Positions 54,305 to 62,581 of a DNA stretch of 64,000 nucleotides are shown here, piece by piece. Made by a program: the position numbers and the translations under genes. The notes below the pieces were generated by a model. The model had not been told where the DNA came from and did not search any database. It saw only the letters and a list, made by a program, of their open reading frames with translations. The DNA is from Hydrocarboniclastica marina (GTDB taxonomy: Bacteria; Pseudomonadota; Gammaproteobacteria; Pseudomonadales; Oleiphilaceae): assembly GCF_004851605.1 (NCBI RefSeq), contig NZ_CP031093.1, positions 1,612,001 through 1,676,000 of the forward strand, written 5' to 3'. Numbering within the stretch: position 1 is the stretch's first letter; the number at the start of each line of letters is the position of its first letter.

Positions 54305-56554
54305 TTATCTGAGGGAGGCGCGCTTCTTTCGGCCTTGTGTTTTCTGCTGTTCCCGGGCCGCCAGAACATATGCGTATATCCGGCGTACGTCGCGGGCAAA
54401 GTTCTGGACGGAGAAATCGCGGGCGAACTCCCGCGCGTTCTTGCTCAGTTTGTCTCTCAGCTCATCGTCTTGCAGCAGCTCCGTGACTTTGGCCAGCCAC
54501 TTGTTCTGATCTTCGACTGTTTTGAAACCGTTTAGCCCCTCTTTCACCACATCATCAATGCCGCTGGACCTCACTGCCACGACGGGTAGACCCGCCGCCA
54601 TCGCCTCAAGGATGACCATGCCCTGGGTCTCGGACTTGGAGGCGAACAAAAAAGCGTGACCCAGCTGGTAGTAGGCACAGATATCATCGGGCGCTACGCT
54701 ACCGACCAGTGTCACCACCCTACTCAGACCCAAGTCATCAATTCGGCGTTGTAGCCTGTCCCGATCGCTGCCATCGCCAATGATAAGGAATCGAAACGGA
54801 ACCGGGCTGTTCTGATAGAGGGTGCGTGCGGCAGCCAACATGAACTCAATATTTTTTTCTCTGCTGAGCCTGGACACGCTGATCAGTACGCGCTCGCCTT
54901 TGAGGTTGAGTGACGCCCGGAGGCTCGTGAGTTTTTCAGGGTCTACCTGTTGAAACCGGTCAAAATCGATACCGGTAGGCTGGACGAAGATGTTGGTGCG
55001 TACGCCCAGCACACGCAGGTATTCTTCGGCGGAGTATGTCGGGACGATTACGCCGTCGCATTTGTTGGCAAATCGCTTGATCAGGTAGTGCGAGATCAGA
55101 TTGCGAAAGAGCAGGCCCGGCAGCGGAACGAAGTGCGCATAGTGCTCCAGGCGTGTGTGGTAGGTGTAGACCACCGGCACGCGACGTCGCCGTGCAATCC
55201 AGATACCCAGGCTGCCTAGCCAGAAAGGATGGTGAACATGAACAATGTCTGGGTTAAATTCTGCCGCGGCACGACGCAAACGGGGGTGAAAAATATTGGC
55301 GAGGCGGAACTCCTGCTGCTCGCCGAAGGCAAGTAGGGAGGTGGCACGTACCACTTCGTCATTTTCCGGCTTCTGGCCTTTATAGCTGGGGGCGATGATG
55401 AGGACTCTCTGACCGAGTTCCACCAGGCCCTGTCGCAAACGTTCAATCGAAATCGGAACGCCGCCGATAAAAGGGAGGTAGTTATTGGTCAGTAAGGCGA
55501 CTTTAAGGGGCTTTTCGAGAAAGGGGCCAGGGTCCAGGTCGAAATTGGGGTAGTAGTCGCGCTCCTCGAAAATGAGCTGATGGAGCTTGATCGCCACTAC
55601 GATCAATATGCATACGAGAAGTATGAAGTTGTGGTAGCCGACGTAAAAGAGCGAGTGGATGAAGAACCACAAGCTCTCCAGGGTCTTGAAGACGGTGTGT
55701 TGACCGATGTTCAGCGGCTCAAGCTGGATCTTTGCCGTGTCGCCGTCAACCGTCACAGTGACGAAATGATAGAAGCTTTCGTCATCATTTATGACGAGGC
55801 CACCCGCGCCACCCGTCGTAACGTAGATCGTGCCATCCCGCTCAATGCGTTGATACAGCGAGAGGTTCGCGGAAAAAACCGCGTCTACGGGATACTGCTG
55901 GATGAGGTCGATCAAACCTCTGCGAAACTCAGAATCGGCAATGTAGTGTTCGTCGCCGTAGAGAAGCGTTTCTTCATGAGTCTGGTAGACCGGATGCCCA
56001 AGGAACAGGAAGGTATTATCCGCTGTATTACCCGCGAGTTGTTCGTCCAGCCAGCGCAGCTGCCAGCCGCTGGGCGTCTTGCCCGTGGAATCCAGGAAAA
56101 TAAAGCGACTGTTGCCGGCGGTGAAACTGTAAAAGTAGGGTCCGTAATGCTCGTAAAAGCGGAAGCTGCCAAAATTGCTGAACTCGTTCTCGCCGAAGGT
56201 GAGCACATACGGAACGTCGAGATGGCTCAGGGTGCGGTTGAGCGCGCGGTACTTGTCCTCACCGCCGTTACTGACGGCGTTGCCGGCGGACACGACAAAG
56301 TCGACCCCAGCTGTGTTGAGCATGGGTACGATTTTGCGTTCATAAATCCCGACTGAATTGTTGATGTTACCGACAACCGCAAACCGGTATTGGTCTCGAC
56401 CGGCGAGATCAGTCTGTATCTGTTCAACCTGTTCACTGTGGACCGAATCGAAATCCTGCTCAAAGAAATTGAGATAGATCTTGTAGCCGATGAGTGCAAG
56501 CACGACGACAAGGTTGATGTAGAAAACCCATTTCAGGTAGTTACGCCCGCCCAT
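54305..56554 (-). CDS. Membrane-anchored pseudo-metallophosphoesterase / GT4 glycosyltransferase fusion
   Basis: 749 residues. An N-terminal transmembrane helix (about 9-30) leads to a calcineurin-like phosphoesterase domain (about 55-285), a second helix (about 300-325), then a GT-B glycosyltransferase of family 4 (about 350-735). The phosphoesterase motifs are degenerate: VGNIN for GDxH, GNAVSNG for GDxxDNG, GENE for GNHD/E, SANLSLY for SGHxHxY; only H187 of GHPVY is kept. N63, N92, N123 and N230 replace ligands, so catalysis is unlikely. The GT4 half is intact: FIGGVPISIERL, SVSRLSREKNIE and SKSETQGMVILEAMAAGLP. Similar GT4 domains glucosylate diacylglycerol or phosphatidylinositol. Overlaps by 14 bases with the upstream LPG-synthase-type gene. 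The lipid acceptor is inferred. Confidence 0.82.
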   Translation of the reverse strand: MGGRNYLKWVFYINLVVVLALIGYKIYLNFFEQDFDSVHSEQVEQIQTDLAGRDQYRFAVVGNINNSVGIYERKIVPMLNTAGVDFVVSAGNAVSNGGEDKYRALNRTLSHLDVPYVLTFGENEFSNFGSFRFYEHYGPYFYSFTAGNSRFIFLDSTGKTPSGWQLRWLDEQLAGNTADNTFLFLGHPVYQTHEETLLYGDEHYIADSEFRRGLIDLIQQYPVDAVFSANLSLYQRIERDGTIYVTTGGAGGLVINDDESFYHFVTVTVDGDTAKIQLEPLNIGQHTVFKTLESLWFFIHSLFYVGYHNFILLVCILIVVAIKLHQLIFEERDYYPNFDLDPGPFLEKPLKVALLTNNYLPFIGGVPISIERLRQGLVELGQRVLIIAPSYKGQKPENDEVVRATSLLAFGEQQEFRLANIFHPRLRRAAAEFNPDIVHVHHPFWLGSLGIWIARRRRVPVVYTYHTRLEHYAHFVPLPGLLFRNLISHYLIKRFANKCDGVIVPTYSAEEYLRVLGVRTNIFVQPTGIDFDRFQQVDPEKLTSLRASLNLKGERVLISVSRLSREKNIEFMLAAARTLYQNSPVPFRFLIIGDGSDRDRLQRRIDDLGLSRVVTLVGSVAPDDICAYYQLGHAFLFASKSETQGMVILEAMAAGLPVVAVRSSGIDDVVKEGLNGFKTVEDQNKWLAKVTELLQDDELRDKLSKNAREFARDFSVQNFARDVRRIYAYVLAAREQQKTQGRKKRASLR

Positions 56555-57611
56555 GCATGCTCCTCGTCCGCATCAGTTCGGCCTGGGTCACGAATACACC
56601 GATCAACATGCCCAGGTAGATCGTCAGCAGTCGCCACGCAACCGTAACCAGGACAAGATGATTACCGCTCAGAACTCCGCTGAAGAAATGCCCGAATACG
56701 CCTTCCGCTATACCGGACGCTCCAGGTGTAGGGGAGAAGTACATAATAAAGGTCGTAATCACCAACAGGCCGACAACATTGAGGTAAGAAACATCATAAC
56801 CGAGTGCCTGCATGAGCAGGGCCGGGAAACTGAACAGGCTGAGCAAGAACACGACGGTAAATATGACGGAGAGCAAGACATCACCGGGCGCTCCTTTTCT
56901 GTACGCTGCGAAACTATGGGCAAATCTCAGCATCTCCCGCTTGCTTTTGAAACGCCAGTGCATCTGACGATCGGTGTTGATCAGGTTCACCCGATGAAGC
57001 GCGTTAATAATGAGCGTCAGGGGGGGGAGCAACCAGCGGGTACGTAGTAGCAGAATCGCGAAAAAGCCCAGATACAACGTGATGAAGACTGCGAGGTAAG
57101 CGGCGATTTGTCCACTGATGGCACTGTTTTCCAAAGATTCCAGGCTAAGTAGAAAAAGAGGTGTTGCAACAAATATAAATACAACCGCAAGCAGTGTTCG
57201 TATTGTCGTGGCCGCGGTTGCGGTGCCCAGCGGTATTCCCTGGCGTTGCATGTACCAGATCTGGGCGAATCCGCCGCCGGTCGCCATCGGTGTGACGTTG
57301 GAGAAAAAGATGTTTATAAACACGAGTCGGAAGACTTTTCCCCGGGACATACGGTGGCCGAGCGCGCGCAGCGTAAAGTGCAGACGCAGACCGTCGGCCA
57401 CGTAATAGACGATCAGCAGCAGCAGAACCCAAAGCAGAAAGGGAAAGGAGACAAGTCGCCAGTCGAAAGAGAAGCTGCGTTCGGCAAATTGCGCATATAT
57501 AACGTAAACGCCAGCGCTACTCAGAAGGATAAACAGAATTGTGAACAGGACCAGACGCTTGAAGGGTATCGCGCGCAGGCCGCTACTTGAAGGTGACGTG
57601 TTGGGGTCCAT
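56541..57611 (-). CDS. LPG-synthase-type integral membrane protein (UPF0104/AglD-like)
   Basis: 356 residues with seven or eight transmembrane helices (for example about 19-41, 54-73, 95-107, 130-155 and 162-187). Contains the family cores FFSNVTPMATGGGFAQIWYM and SPTPGASGIAEGVF. The family (flippase-like part of MprF) moves lipids across the inner membrane or has regulatory roles. It lacks the MprF aminoacyltransferase domain, so simple lysyl-lipid synthesis is not supported. It is the upstream member of a two-gene unit with the GT4 fusion, suggesting synthesis plus translocation of a glycolipid. ATG at 57611. Confidence 0.85.
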   Translation of the reverse strand: MDPNTSPSSSGLRAIPFKRLVLFTILFILLSSAGVYVIYAQFAERSFSFDWRLVSFPFLLWVLLLLIVYYVADGLRLHFTLRALGHRMSRGKVFRLVFINIFFSNVTPMATGGGFAQIWYMQRQGIPLGTATAATTIRTLLAVVFIFVATPLFLLSLESLENSAISGQIAAYLAVFITLYLGFFAILLLRTRWLLPPLTLIINALHRVNLINTDRQMHWRFKSKREMLRFAHSFAAYRKGAPGDVLLSVIFTVVFLLSLFSFPALLMQALGYDVSYLNVVGLLVITTFIMYFSPTPGASGIAEGVFGHFFSGVLSGNHLVLVTVAWRLLTIYLGMLIGVFVTQAELMRTRSMHGRA

Positions 57612-57784
57612 GGAATTCCGCAGAGTCTAATTTGCCGGCAGTTTACGTGTGCACGGGAAAACTGGCGAGCCTCAATATGGCTCCGCGTTTCCGAAGATCA
57701 TCATTTGCTGTAATCTTCTCGATCCGCAGGATCTACAAATACGGCCCCGGCCTTTGATTAACCTGAATCTGGAGAGCCAACACG

Positions 57785-58213
57785 GTGACGATCTGGCATA
57801 GCAAGCCCACGATAGAGCAACTGACGGCTTCGTCCCAGCAGACCCTGGTCAGCCATCTGGGCATTGAATTACTTGAGCTTGGCGACGACTTCCTGAGCGG
57901 GCGTATGCCCGTCGATAAGCGGACGATTCAGCCGGCGGGCATTCTTCACGGCGGTGCCTCCGTAGTACTCGCTGAAACCCTTGGCAGTATCGCCGCCAAT
58001 CTATGCCTGAAGAAGCCCGACACGATGGCGGTAGGGCTCGATATTAACGCCAATCACGTACGCCCCATGATGCAGGGCTGGGTGTACGGCTTTGCCAGGC
58101 CGCTGCACATAGGCGGCTCGACCCAGCTTTGGGAAATCAGGATTGTGGACGAGGATGATCGTCTGGTCTGTATTTCCCGTTTGACCATGGCGGTTGTGCC
58201 GCGTCGGAACTGA
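57785..58213 (+). CDS. PaaI-family thioesterase (YdiI/EntH type)
   Basis: 142 residues, hotdog fold. Signature ILHGGASVVLAETLGSIAANL has HGG and the catalytic Glu, which marks the YdiI/EntH/4-hydroxybenzoyl-CoA (Arthrobacter) branch acting on aromatic or DHNA-type CoA thioesters. The start is GTG at 57785 after GGAGAG. Upstream is the divergent membrane-protein gene; downstream is a tandem repeat and arfB. Confidence 0.88.
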   Translation: MTIWHSKPTIEQLTASSQQTLVSHLGIELLELGDDFLSGRMPVDKRTIQPAGILHGGASVVLAETLGSIAANLCLKKPDTMAVGLDINANHVRPMMQGWVYGFARPLHIGGSTQLWEIRIVDEDDRLVCISRLTMAVVPRRN

Positions 58214-58238
58214 TCACAAGACCAGCTGAACACCCGCA

Positions 58239-58339
58239 GGCAGCAGTATTCACCCCGACCGGCGGCAGTAGTCACTCCGACAGGCAGTCGCTACTCCAAC
58301 AGGCGGTAGTTGCTCCAGCAGGCAGCAGTTACTCCAGCA
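58239..58339. repeat. Five-unit imperfect tandem repeat (19-22 bp)
   Basis: Units at 58239-58260, 58261-58282 (22 bp each), 58283-58301, 58302-58320 and 58321-58339 (19 bp each) share GGCRGYAGT...CTCCARCA; a sixth partial unit starts at 58340. It lies between the thioesterase and arfB. Confidence 0.85.
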
Positions 58340-58383
58340 GGCAATTGTCAGGAGCCCACAAGCAACCAACCGGAGCTAATGTC

Positions 58384-58797
58384 GTGCTTACACTTTCTCG
58401 AGGCGTGGTTATTCCCGAACAAGAGATCGAGATAACGGCCATTCGGGCGCAGGGGGCCGGTGGTCAGAACGTGAACAAGGTCTCCAGTGCGGTTCACCTG
58501 CGTTTCGATATCCGCGCGTCTTCACTCCCTGAAGACTATAAAGAGAAGCTGTTGGCCTTGAGCGACCAGCGCATTACCCGCCAGGGCATCGTTGTTATAA
58601 AAGGCCAGCAGTTCCGCAGTCAGGAAGTCAATCGTGAGAATGCCCTTGCGCGCCTGGCTGAGCTGATCGAATCCGTAGCTAAGGTCGATAAGCCGAGAAG
58701 GCCCACCCGGCCCAGCCTTAATGCCCGTAAGAAGCGGGTAGACCGCAAAACACAACGGGGCCGACTTAAGCAGGCGCGGGGTAGAGTCGACCCATGA
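58384..58797 (+). CDS. arfB: Alternative ribosome-rescue factor B (peptidyl-tRNA hydrolase)
   Basis: Frees ribosomes stalled on non-stop mRNA by hydrolysing peptidyl-tRNA. 137 residues (E. coli 140). The RF domain with GGQ is in ITAIRAQGAGGQNVNKVSS, followed by HLRFDIRASSLPEDYKEKLL, and a basic C-terminal tail (RRPTRPSLNARKKRVDRKTQ) that enters the empty mRNA channel. The start is GTG at 58384 with GGAG eight bases upstream; a longer frame from TTG 58345 would translate part of the tandem repeat and is not favoured. ATGA overlap with rluF. Confidence 0.95.
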   Translation: MLTLSRGVVIPEQEIEITAIRAQGAGGQNVNKVSSAVHLRFDIRASSLPEDYKEKLLALSDQRITRQGIVVIKGQQFRSQEVNRENALARLAELIESVAKVDKPRRPTRPSLNARKKRVDRKTQRGRLKQARGRVDP

Positions 58798-59762
58798 ACA
58801 ACACCAACTCGGGCACGACACGTCTGAATAAATTCATCAGTGAGACCGGCATCTGTTCACGTCGTGAAGCAGACCGGTTCATCGATGAAGGCAGGGTCCG
58901 GGTCAATGGCCGTACGGCCGAGATGGGCATGCGAGTGTCGCCTGAGGACAAGGTCGAGGTTAATGGGAAAAACCTGCGCGCCAAGCCGGCCCCTGTGTAC
59001 ATCGCCTTCAATAAACCAGTCGGTATAACCTGCACCACAGATCCCGAAGTGCCGGGTAACATTATCGAGGCTGTGCGTTACCGCGGCCGTATCTTCCCCA
59101 TAGGCCGCCTCGATAAGCCCTCCGAAGGTCTCATCCTGCTGACAAACGACGGCGACATCGTCAACAAGATCCTGCGGGCGGGTAACGCCCACGAGAAAGA
59201 GTATCTTGTAACCGTCGACCGGCCAGTCGACAGTGAATTTGTGCAGAAAATGGGGGGCGGGCTACCTGTGCTTGGCACCGTGACGCAACCCTGTAAAGTT
59301 CGCCAGACTTCTGCCACCAGCTTCAACATCATTCTGACACAAGGTCTGAACCGCCAAATTCGGCGAATGGCCGAATACCTGGGCTATAACGTGACGCGCC
59401 TGAAGCGATTGCGGGTAATGAATATAGGCCTGGGAAAACTGAAAGTCGGGGAGTGGCGCGAGCTGACCCGTGCCGAGATACGGACAATCGATGCGATGAT
59501 CGCTGGTTCAAGCAAAACTGAGGAGGCTTCCGGCACTTCTCGCAGCACCAAGGCGTCGGATGAAAAACGCAGCCCTGGTGCTCCGGCGCGCGCCAGACGG
59601 CGCGTGAAAGCCGGGCCGGGCGTTTCACGTAAGCCTGCCGGTGCAGACAGCGGTAGCCGGCGTGGAAGAGATAAAGCACCAGCGCCCAAGCCATCATCTA
59701 CCAGAAAACCCTCAACCACAGCGCCTTCCACAAAAGCCCATAGGCGTAGAAAAAGCCGGTAG
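58794..59762 (+). CDS. rluF: 23S rRNA pseudouridine synthase F
   Basis: Makes pseudouridine at 23S position 2604. 322 residues. An N-terminal S4 domain (LNKFISETGICSRREADRFI, VRVNGRTAEMG) precedes the RsuA-family catalytic domain with GRLDKPSEGLILLTNDGD (catalytic Asp), then LTQGLNRQIRRM. The last ~85 residues are a low-complexity Ser/Thr/Lys/Arg/Pro-rich basic tail, probably RNA-binding and disordered. Coupled to arfB by a 4-base overlap. Confidence 0.93.
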   Translation: MNNTNSGTTRLNKFISETGICSRREADRFIDEGRVRVNGRTAEMGMRVSPEDKVEVNGKNLRAKPAPVYIAFNKPVGITCTTDPEVPGNIIEAVRYRGRIFPIGRLDKPSEGLILLTNDGDIVNKILRAGNAHEKEYLVTVDRPVDSEFVQKMGGGLPVLGTVTQPCKVRQTSATSFNIILTQGLNRQIRRMAEYLGYNVTRLKRLRVMNIGLGKLKVGEWRELTRAEIRTIDAMIAGSSKTEEASGTSRSTKASDEKRSPGAPARARRRVKAGPGVSRKPAGADSGSRRGRDKAPAPKPSSTRKPSTTAPSTKAHRRRKSR

Positions 59763-59792
59763 ATCGGCCTGAACAGGTCGTGCCAGGACGTG

Positions 59793-60167
59793 CTAACTCG
59801 ACGCCTCGAGCGCCTGAGACAGCTCGGCAGTGCGGCCGCTGGATACGATGCCGTTGCCAGAAACAACGCCGTCGCTGCAACGAGCCTGCTGGTGGAGGGA
59901 GCCGATCAGCGCATTCCATCTGCTTTCAACCTCTTCAAGCCAGTAGAACCGCTGTTCGCCGCCCTGAGAGGCGCATATTGCTGCCTGCACAACATGGTCC
60001 ACCAAGGTTCGTATGGTCGGAGCCAAGTAGGGGCGCTGGCGTGATGTCATCGTTTCGAGACGCTGCTGCGCGCAACGTAATTCGGCGACTGTCGCCCCGT
60101 GCATGAGTACTTCAAGCGTGTTCCACAGTTCCTGCTGCTCATCCTGAGTCAAAGTCGGCCACTGCAT
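59793..60167 (-). CDS. Conserved-looking hypothetical protein
   Basis: 124 residues, soluble and alpha-helical by appearance (LTQDEQQELWNTLEVLMHG, LAPTIRTLVDHVVQAAICA, FYWLEEVESRWNALIGSLHQQ). No family recognised. AGAGGAA lies seven bases before the ATG at 60167 and codon use looks normal, so it is probably a real gene. It faces rluF, ending 30 bases from it. Confidence 0.55.
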   Translation of the reverse strand: MQWPTLTQDEQQELWNTLEVLMHGATVAELRCAQQRLETMTSRQRPYLAPTIRTLVDHVVQAAICASQGGEQRFYWLEEVESRWNALIGSLHQQARCSDGVVSGNGIVSSGRTAELSQALEASS

Positions 60168-60716
60168 GGTGTGTTCCTCTGTTTCATGTAAGTCTGCTCA
60201 TTCGAAGCTGGCGTCCTGCCAGTCGAGGACGGCGGGATTATGCCACTCAATATGCTGCAGAAAAGTGAACAGTCGGGTTTCTGATAAAGGTTTAATGACC
60301 GAAACAGATTGGAATCGGCTGTTATGAAGGACACTGGACCCTTCTTCGCGGGGACGTCCTGCGCATGGCCATGCGGTACCCTGGGCGATGCGGTACTTAG
60401 TGTTGCGGTACTTAGTGTTAAAGGATATTCAGCTGCGCGGTGCCGTAGCGCTTCTGCAGATGTCAGATGCTCACTTTCAGGCGCATCTGGAAGCCTGCCT
60501 CAGGATAAGCCGAAAACGATCAATTGCCGGTGCGTGACTGCGTTGCCTCTGCCGGTAAACCTTGAAGGTAAGCACTGTACAACACTGTAAACGATTATCT
60601 GATGCCAGAAGATACGTTGGCTTTTAAGGCAAAGCCTGCGCGATCTGAGGTACGCTGAGTGCTCAGAATCGCGCTGAACCTTCAAAGTGATTCCAAGCAA
60701 CAGGAGCATTGAGGCC
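60168..60716. other. Intergenic region before the DUF1840 gene
   Basis: 549 bases. It holds the hypothetical protein's ribosome site at the left edge, the 15-bp repeat and the DUF1840 ribosome site at the right edge. An open frame at 60309-60590 lacks a ribosome site and family features and is not called. Confidence 0.55.
60390..60419. repeat. Perfect 15-bp direct tandem repeat
   Basis: GCGGTACTTAGTGTT occurs twice head-to-tail (60390-60404 and 60405-60419), preceded by a degenerate copy beginning GCGGTACC (60373). It is intergenic, in a region with no gene. Confidence 0.8.
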
Positions 60717-61067
60717 ATGCTGATAACCTTCAAGAGCCCGGCAGCGAGCGACACCACCTACGTGGGCCCCATTGGCGAACGTTTTCTGAAGATGATGGGC
60801 AGGAGCAAGAATGTACCCGGCGCAATGTTTGCTGATGACGTGCCTGGCGCACTGGCGCAGCTTCGGGATGAACTGCAACGGATAGAAGAACAGGAGCGGC
60901 AGGCTGAAGAGGCCGCTCGCGAGCGCAGGACGCAAGACGCCGGAGATCCCAACCGAAAGGATGAGAATGGGTCTGAGAATTATGTTTCCATAACCCGACG
61001 TGCCCATCCCCTGATACAACTGCTCGAGAAGTCGATTGACGCCGAATGTGAAGTAATCTGGGAATAG
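60717..61067 (+). CDS. DUF1840 family protein
   Basis: 116 residues. Family pattern: MLITFKSPAASDTTYVG, GERFLKMMGRS, MFADDVPGALAQL, a charged coiled-coil (RIEEQERQAEEAARERR) and the C-terminal RRAHPLIQLLEKS. Function unknown. The start at 60717 is chosen because two ribosome-like sites (GGAG, GAGG) precede it; the frame is open to 60687. tpx follows 123 bases downstream. Confidence 0.85.
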   Translation: MLITFKSPAASDTTYVGPIGERFLKMMGRSKNVPGAMFADDVPGALAQLRDELQRIEEQERQAEEAARERRTQDAGDPNRKDENGSENYVSITRRAHPLIQLLEKSIDAECEVIWE

Positions 61068-61190
61068 TCGTTGCCTGAACCACACGCTGCACTGGCATGA
61101 GCCCGCGTAGCCCACGCTTGCGTCGAGCCACCGGTTGACGTCATCGGGGCACCGGTCCTGAAAACAACTGCTAAAAAACGGAGAAGTGAG

Positions 61191-61691
61191 ATGAATCAAG
61201 TAATGCTGAAAGGGAATCCGGTAGAGGTAGAGGGCAAGTTTCCAGAACAAGGTGACAGGGCGCCTTCCTTTACACTGACTAAAACTGACCTGCAGGATGT
61301 AGGGCTCAGCGATTTTTCAGGGAAGAAGAAGTTGCTGAATATCATTCCCAGCGTCGACACAGGAGTCTGTGCAGCTTCCGCAAGAAAGTTCAACGAAAAA
61401 GCGCAGAAGACAGCGGATACCGTTGTTCTGGTGGTGTCAGCAGACCTGCCGTTTGCGGCAGCCCGATTTTGCGGCGCCGAAGGGCTGGACAATGTTTTGC
61501 CGCTGTCGACCTTCAGGCACCCTGAGTTTGCACTGGACTACGGTGTGGCGCTAAACAGTGGTCCTATGGCCGGGCTGTGTGCAAGGGCAGTGGTCGTGCT
61601 GGACGAAGCCGACAAAGTGCTCTATTCCCAGCTGGTGACCGAAATCACCGAAGAGCCTGATTATGACGCCGCGCTGGCCGCGCTGCAGTAG
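61191..61691 (+). CDS. tpx: Thiol peroxidase
   Basis: Atypical two-cysteine peroxiredoxin that reduces hydroperoxides with thioredoxin. 166 residues. The peroxidatic cysteine is C60 in [15 protein letters not shown], resolving cysteine C94 in [11 protein letters not shown], and the conserved arginine segment [10 protein letters not shown] follows. The ATG follows CGGAGAAGTGAG. In some marine gammaproteobacteria Tpx defends against organic peroxides; no regulatory box was identified. Confidence 0.96.
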   Translation: MNQVMLKGNPVEVEGKFPEQGDRAPSFTLTKTDLQDVGLSDFSGKKKLLNIIPSVDTGVCAASARKFNEKAQKTADTVVLVVSADLPFAAARFCGAEGLDNVLPLSTFRHPEFALDYGVALNSGPMAGLCARAVVVLDEADKVLYSQLVTEITEEPDYDAALAALQ

Positions 61692-61789
61692 CACGGTTCG
61701 TTCACCTCGGGCTGGCGACCTGGGCGCCCGAGGGTTGAGAGTCAACACCACCCGCATGTAATCCCGCTATCCGTCCTTGGAGTACCGAC

Positions 61790-62086
61790 ATGGCCGACCA
61801 GAGTCCCAGCGACAGAACCGAAATCGAAGCAGCAGTGTTCCGGCGGCTTTTGGCCCACCTCGACACCCATAAAGAAGTACAGAATATAGACCTCATGAAC
61901 CTCGCCCATTTTTGCCGCAACTGTCTTTCCAAATGGTACGCGGCGGAGGCAGGAGAGAGAGGCCACAGTCTGGGTTATGAAGAGGCTCGGGAACGCGTCT
62001 ACGGAATGCCCTACGAGGAGTGGAAAACACGCTATCAGAAGCCGGCAACGAAAGAACAGCAGGCAGCGTTTGAGAAAAAAGCCTAG
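61790..62086 (+). CDS. DUF1244 family protein
   Basis: 98 residues. Characteristic middle motif NIDLMNLAHFCRNCLSKWY with the His-Phe-Cys-Arg-Asn-Cys cluster, followed by LGYEEARERVYGMPYEEWK. This suggests a metal or redox site at the two cysteines. No function known. The ATG follows TTGGAG. A hairpin ends the gene. Confidence 0.9.
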   Translation: MADQSPSDRTEIEAAVFRRLLAHLDTHKEVQNIDLMNLAHFCRNCLSKWYAAEAGERGHSLGYEEARERVYGMPYEEWKTRYQKPATKEQQAAFEKKA

Positions 62087-62111
62087 CCGTGCATTGTTCC
62101 GCGGGCACGGC
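62086..62111. terminator. Hairpin after the DUF1244 gene
   Basis: GCCGTGC (62086-62092) and GCACGGC (62105-62111) flank a 12-base loop; the left arm starts on the last base of the stop codon. Separates DUF1244 from the convergent thioesterase. Confidence 0.45.
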
Positions 62112-62138
62112 CCGGCAGTCCAGGCAGCAGGGCTGCGA

Positions 62139-62570
62139 TCAGCGAAGTTGCTCCAGCGCTCGGCGGATACTGGCCGGAACAGGCGTGCTGCTATTATCGC
62201 TTCGGCTTACAAAGACATGCACGAACTGGCCATAAGCGGCGGGCTCGTCTTCACCCGCCCTGAAAATGCCCACTCCGTACTGGACTGAACTATTACCTAT
62301 ACGGTCTACCTTGATGCCCGCTTCAATAGGCTCCGGAAACGCGATAGGGCGTCGGTAGGTGCAGTTCGAGCTGACCACAAAACCGGCAGCGTCCCCGTTA
62401 TGAATATCGAGCCCGCCCTGGCGAATCAGAAACGCGTTAACCGCAGTGTCAAAGTAAGAGTAATAGGTGACGTTATTGACATGGCCATACACGTCGTTGT
62501 CCATCCATCGTGTCGAAATGGACTCGAAGGCCTTGAAATCTCTTCTGATGGGGTCTCGTTCGTCGCTCAT
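62139..62570 (-). CDS. YbgC/4HBT-type acyl-CoA thioesterase
   Basis: 143 residues, hotdog fold of the 4-hydroxybenzoyl-CoA/YbgC branch. The catalytic segment is TRWMDNDVYGHVNNVTYYSYF with Asp. GGGAG sits five bases before the ATG at 62570. It starts 11 bases after the stop of the iron ADH transcribed ahead of it on the same strand, so both are probably one operon: dehydrogenase then thioesterase. Confidence 0.88.
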   Translation of the reverse strand: MSDERDPIRRDFKAFESISTRWMDNDVYGHVNNVTYYSYFDTAVNAFLIRQGGLDIHNGDAAGFVVSSNCTYRRPIAFPEPIEAGIKVDRIGNSSVQYGVGIFRAGEDEPAAYGQFVHVFVSRSDNSSTPVPASIRRALEQLR

Positions 62571-62581
62571 TTACGCTCCCG

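Noticed and set aside
60309-60590. 93-codon frame before the DUF1840 gene
   Set aside because: Contains the 15-bp duplication, has no ribosome site and no recognisable family.
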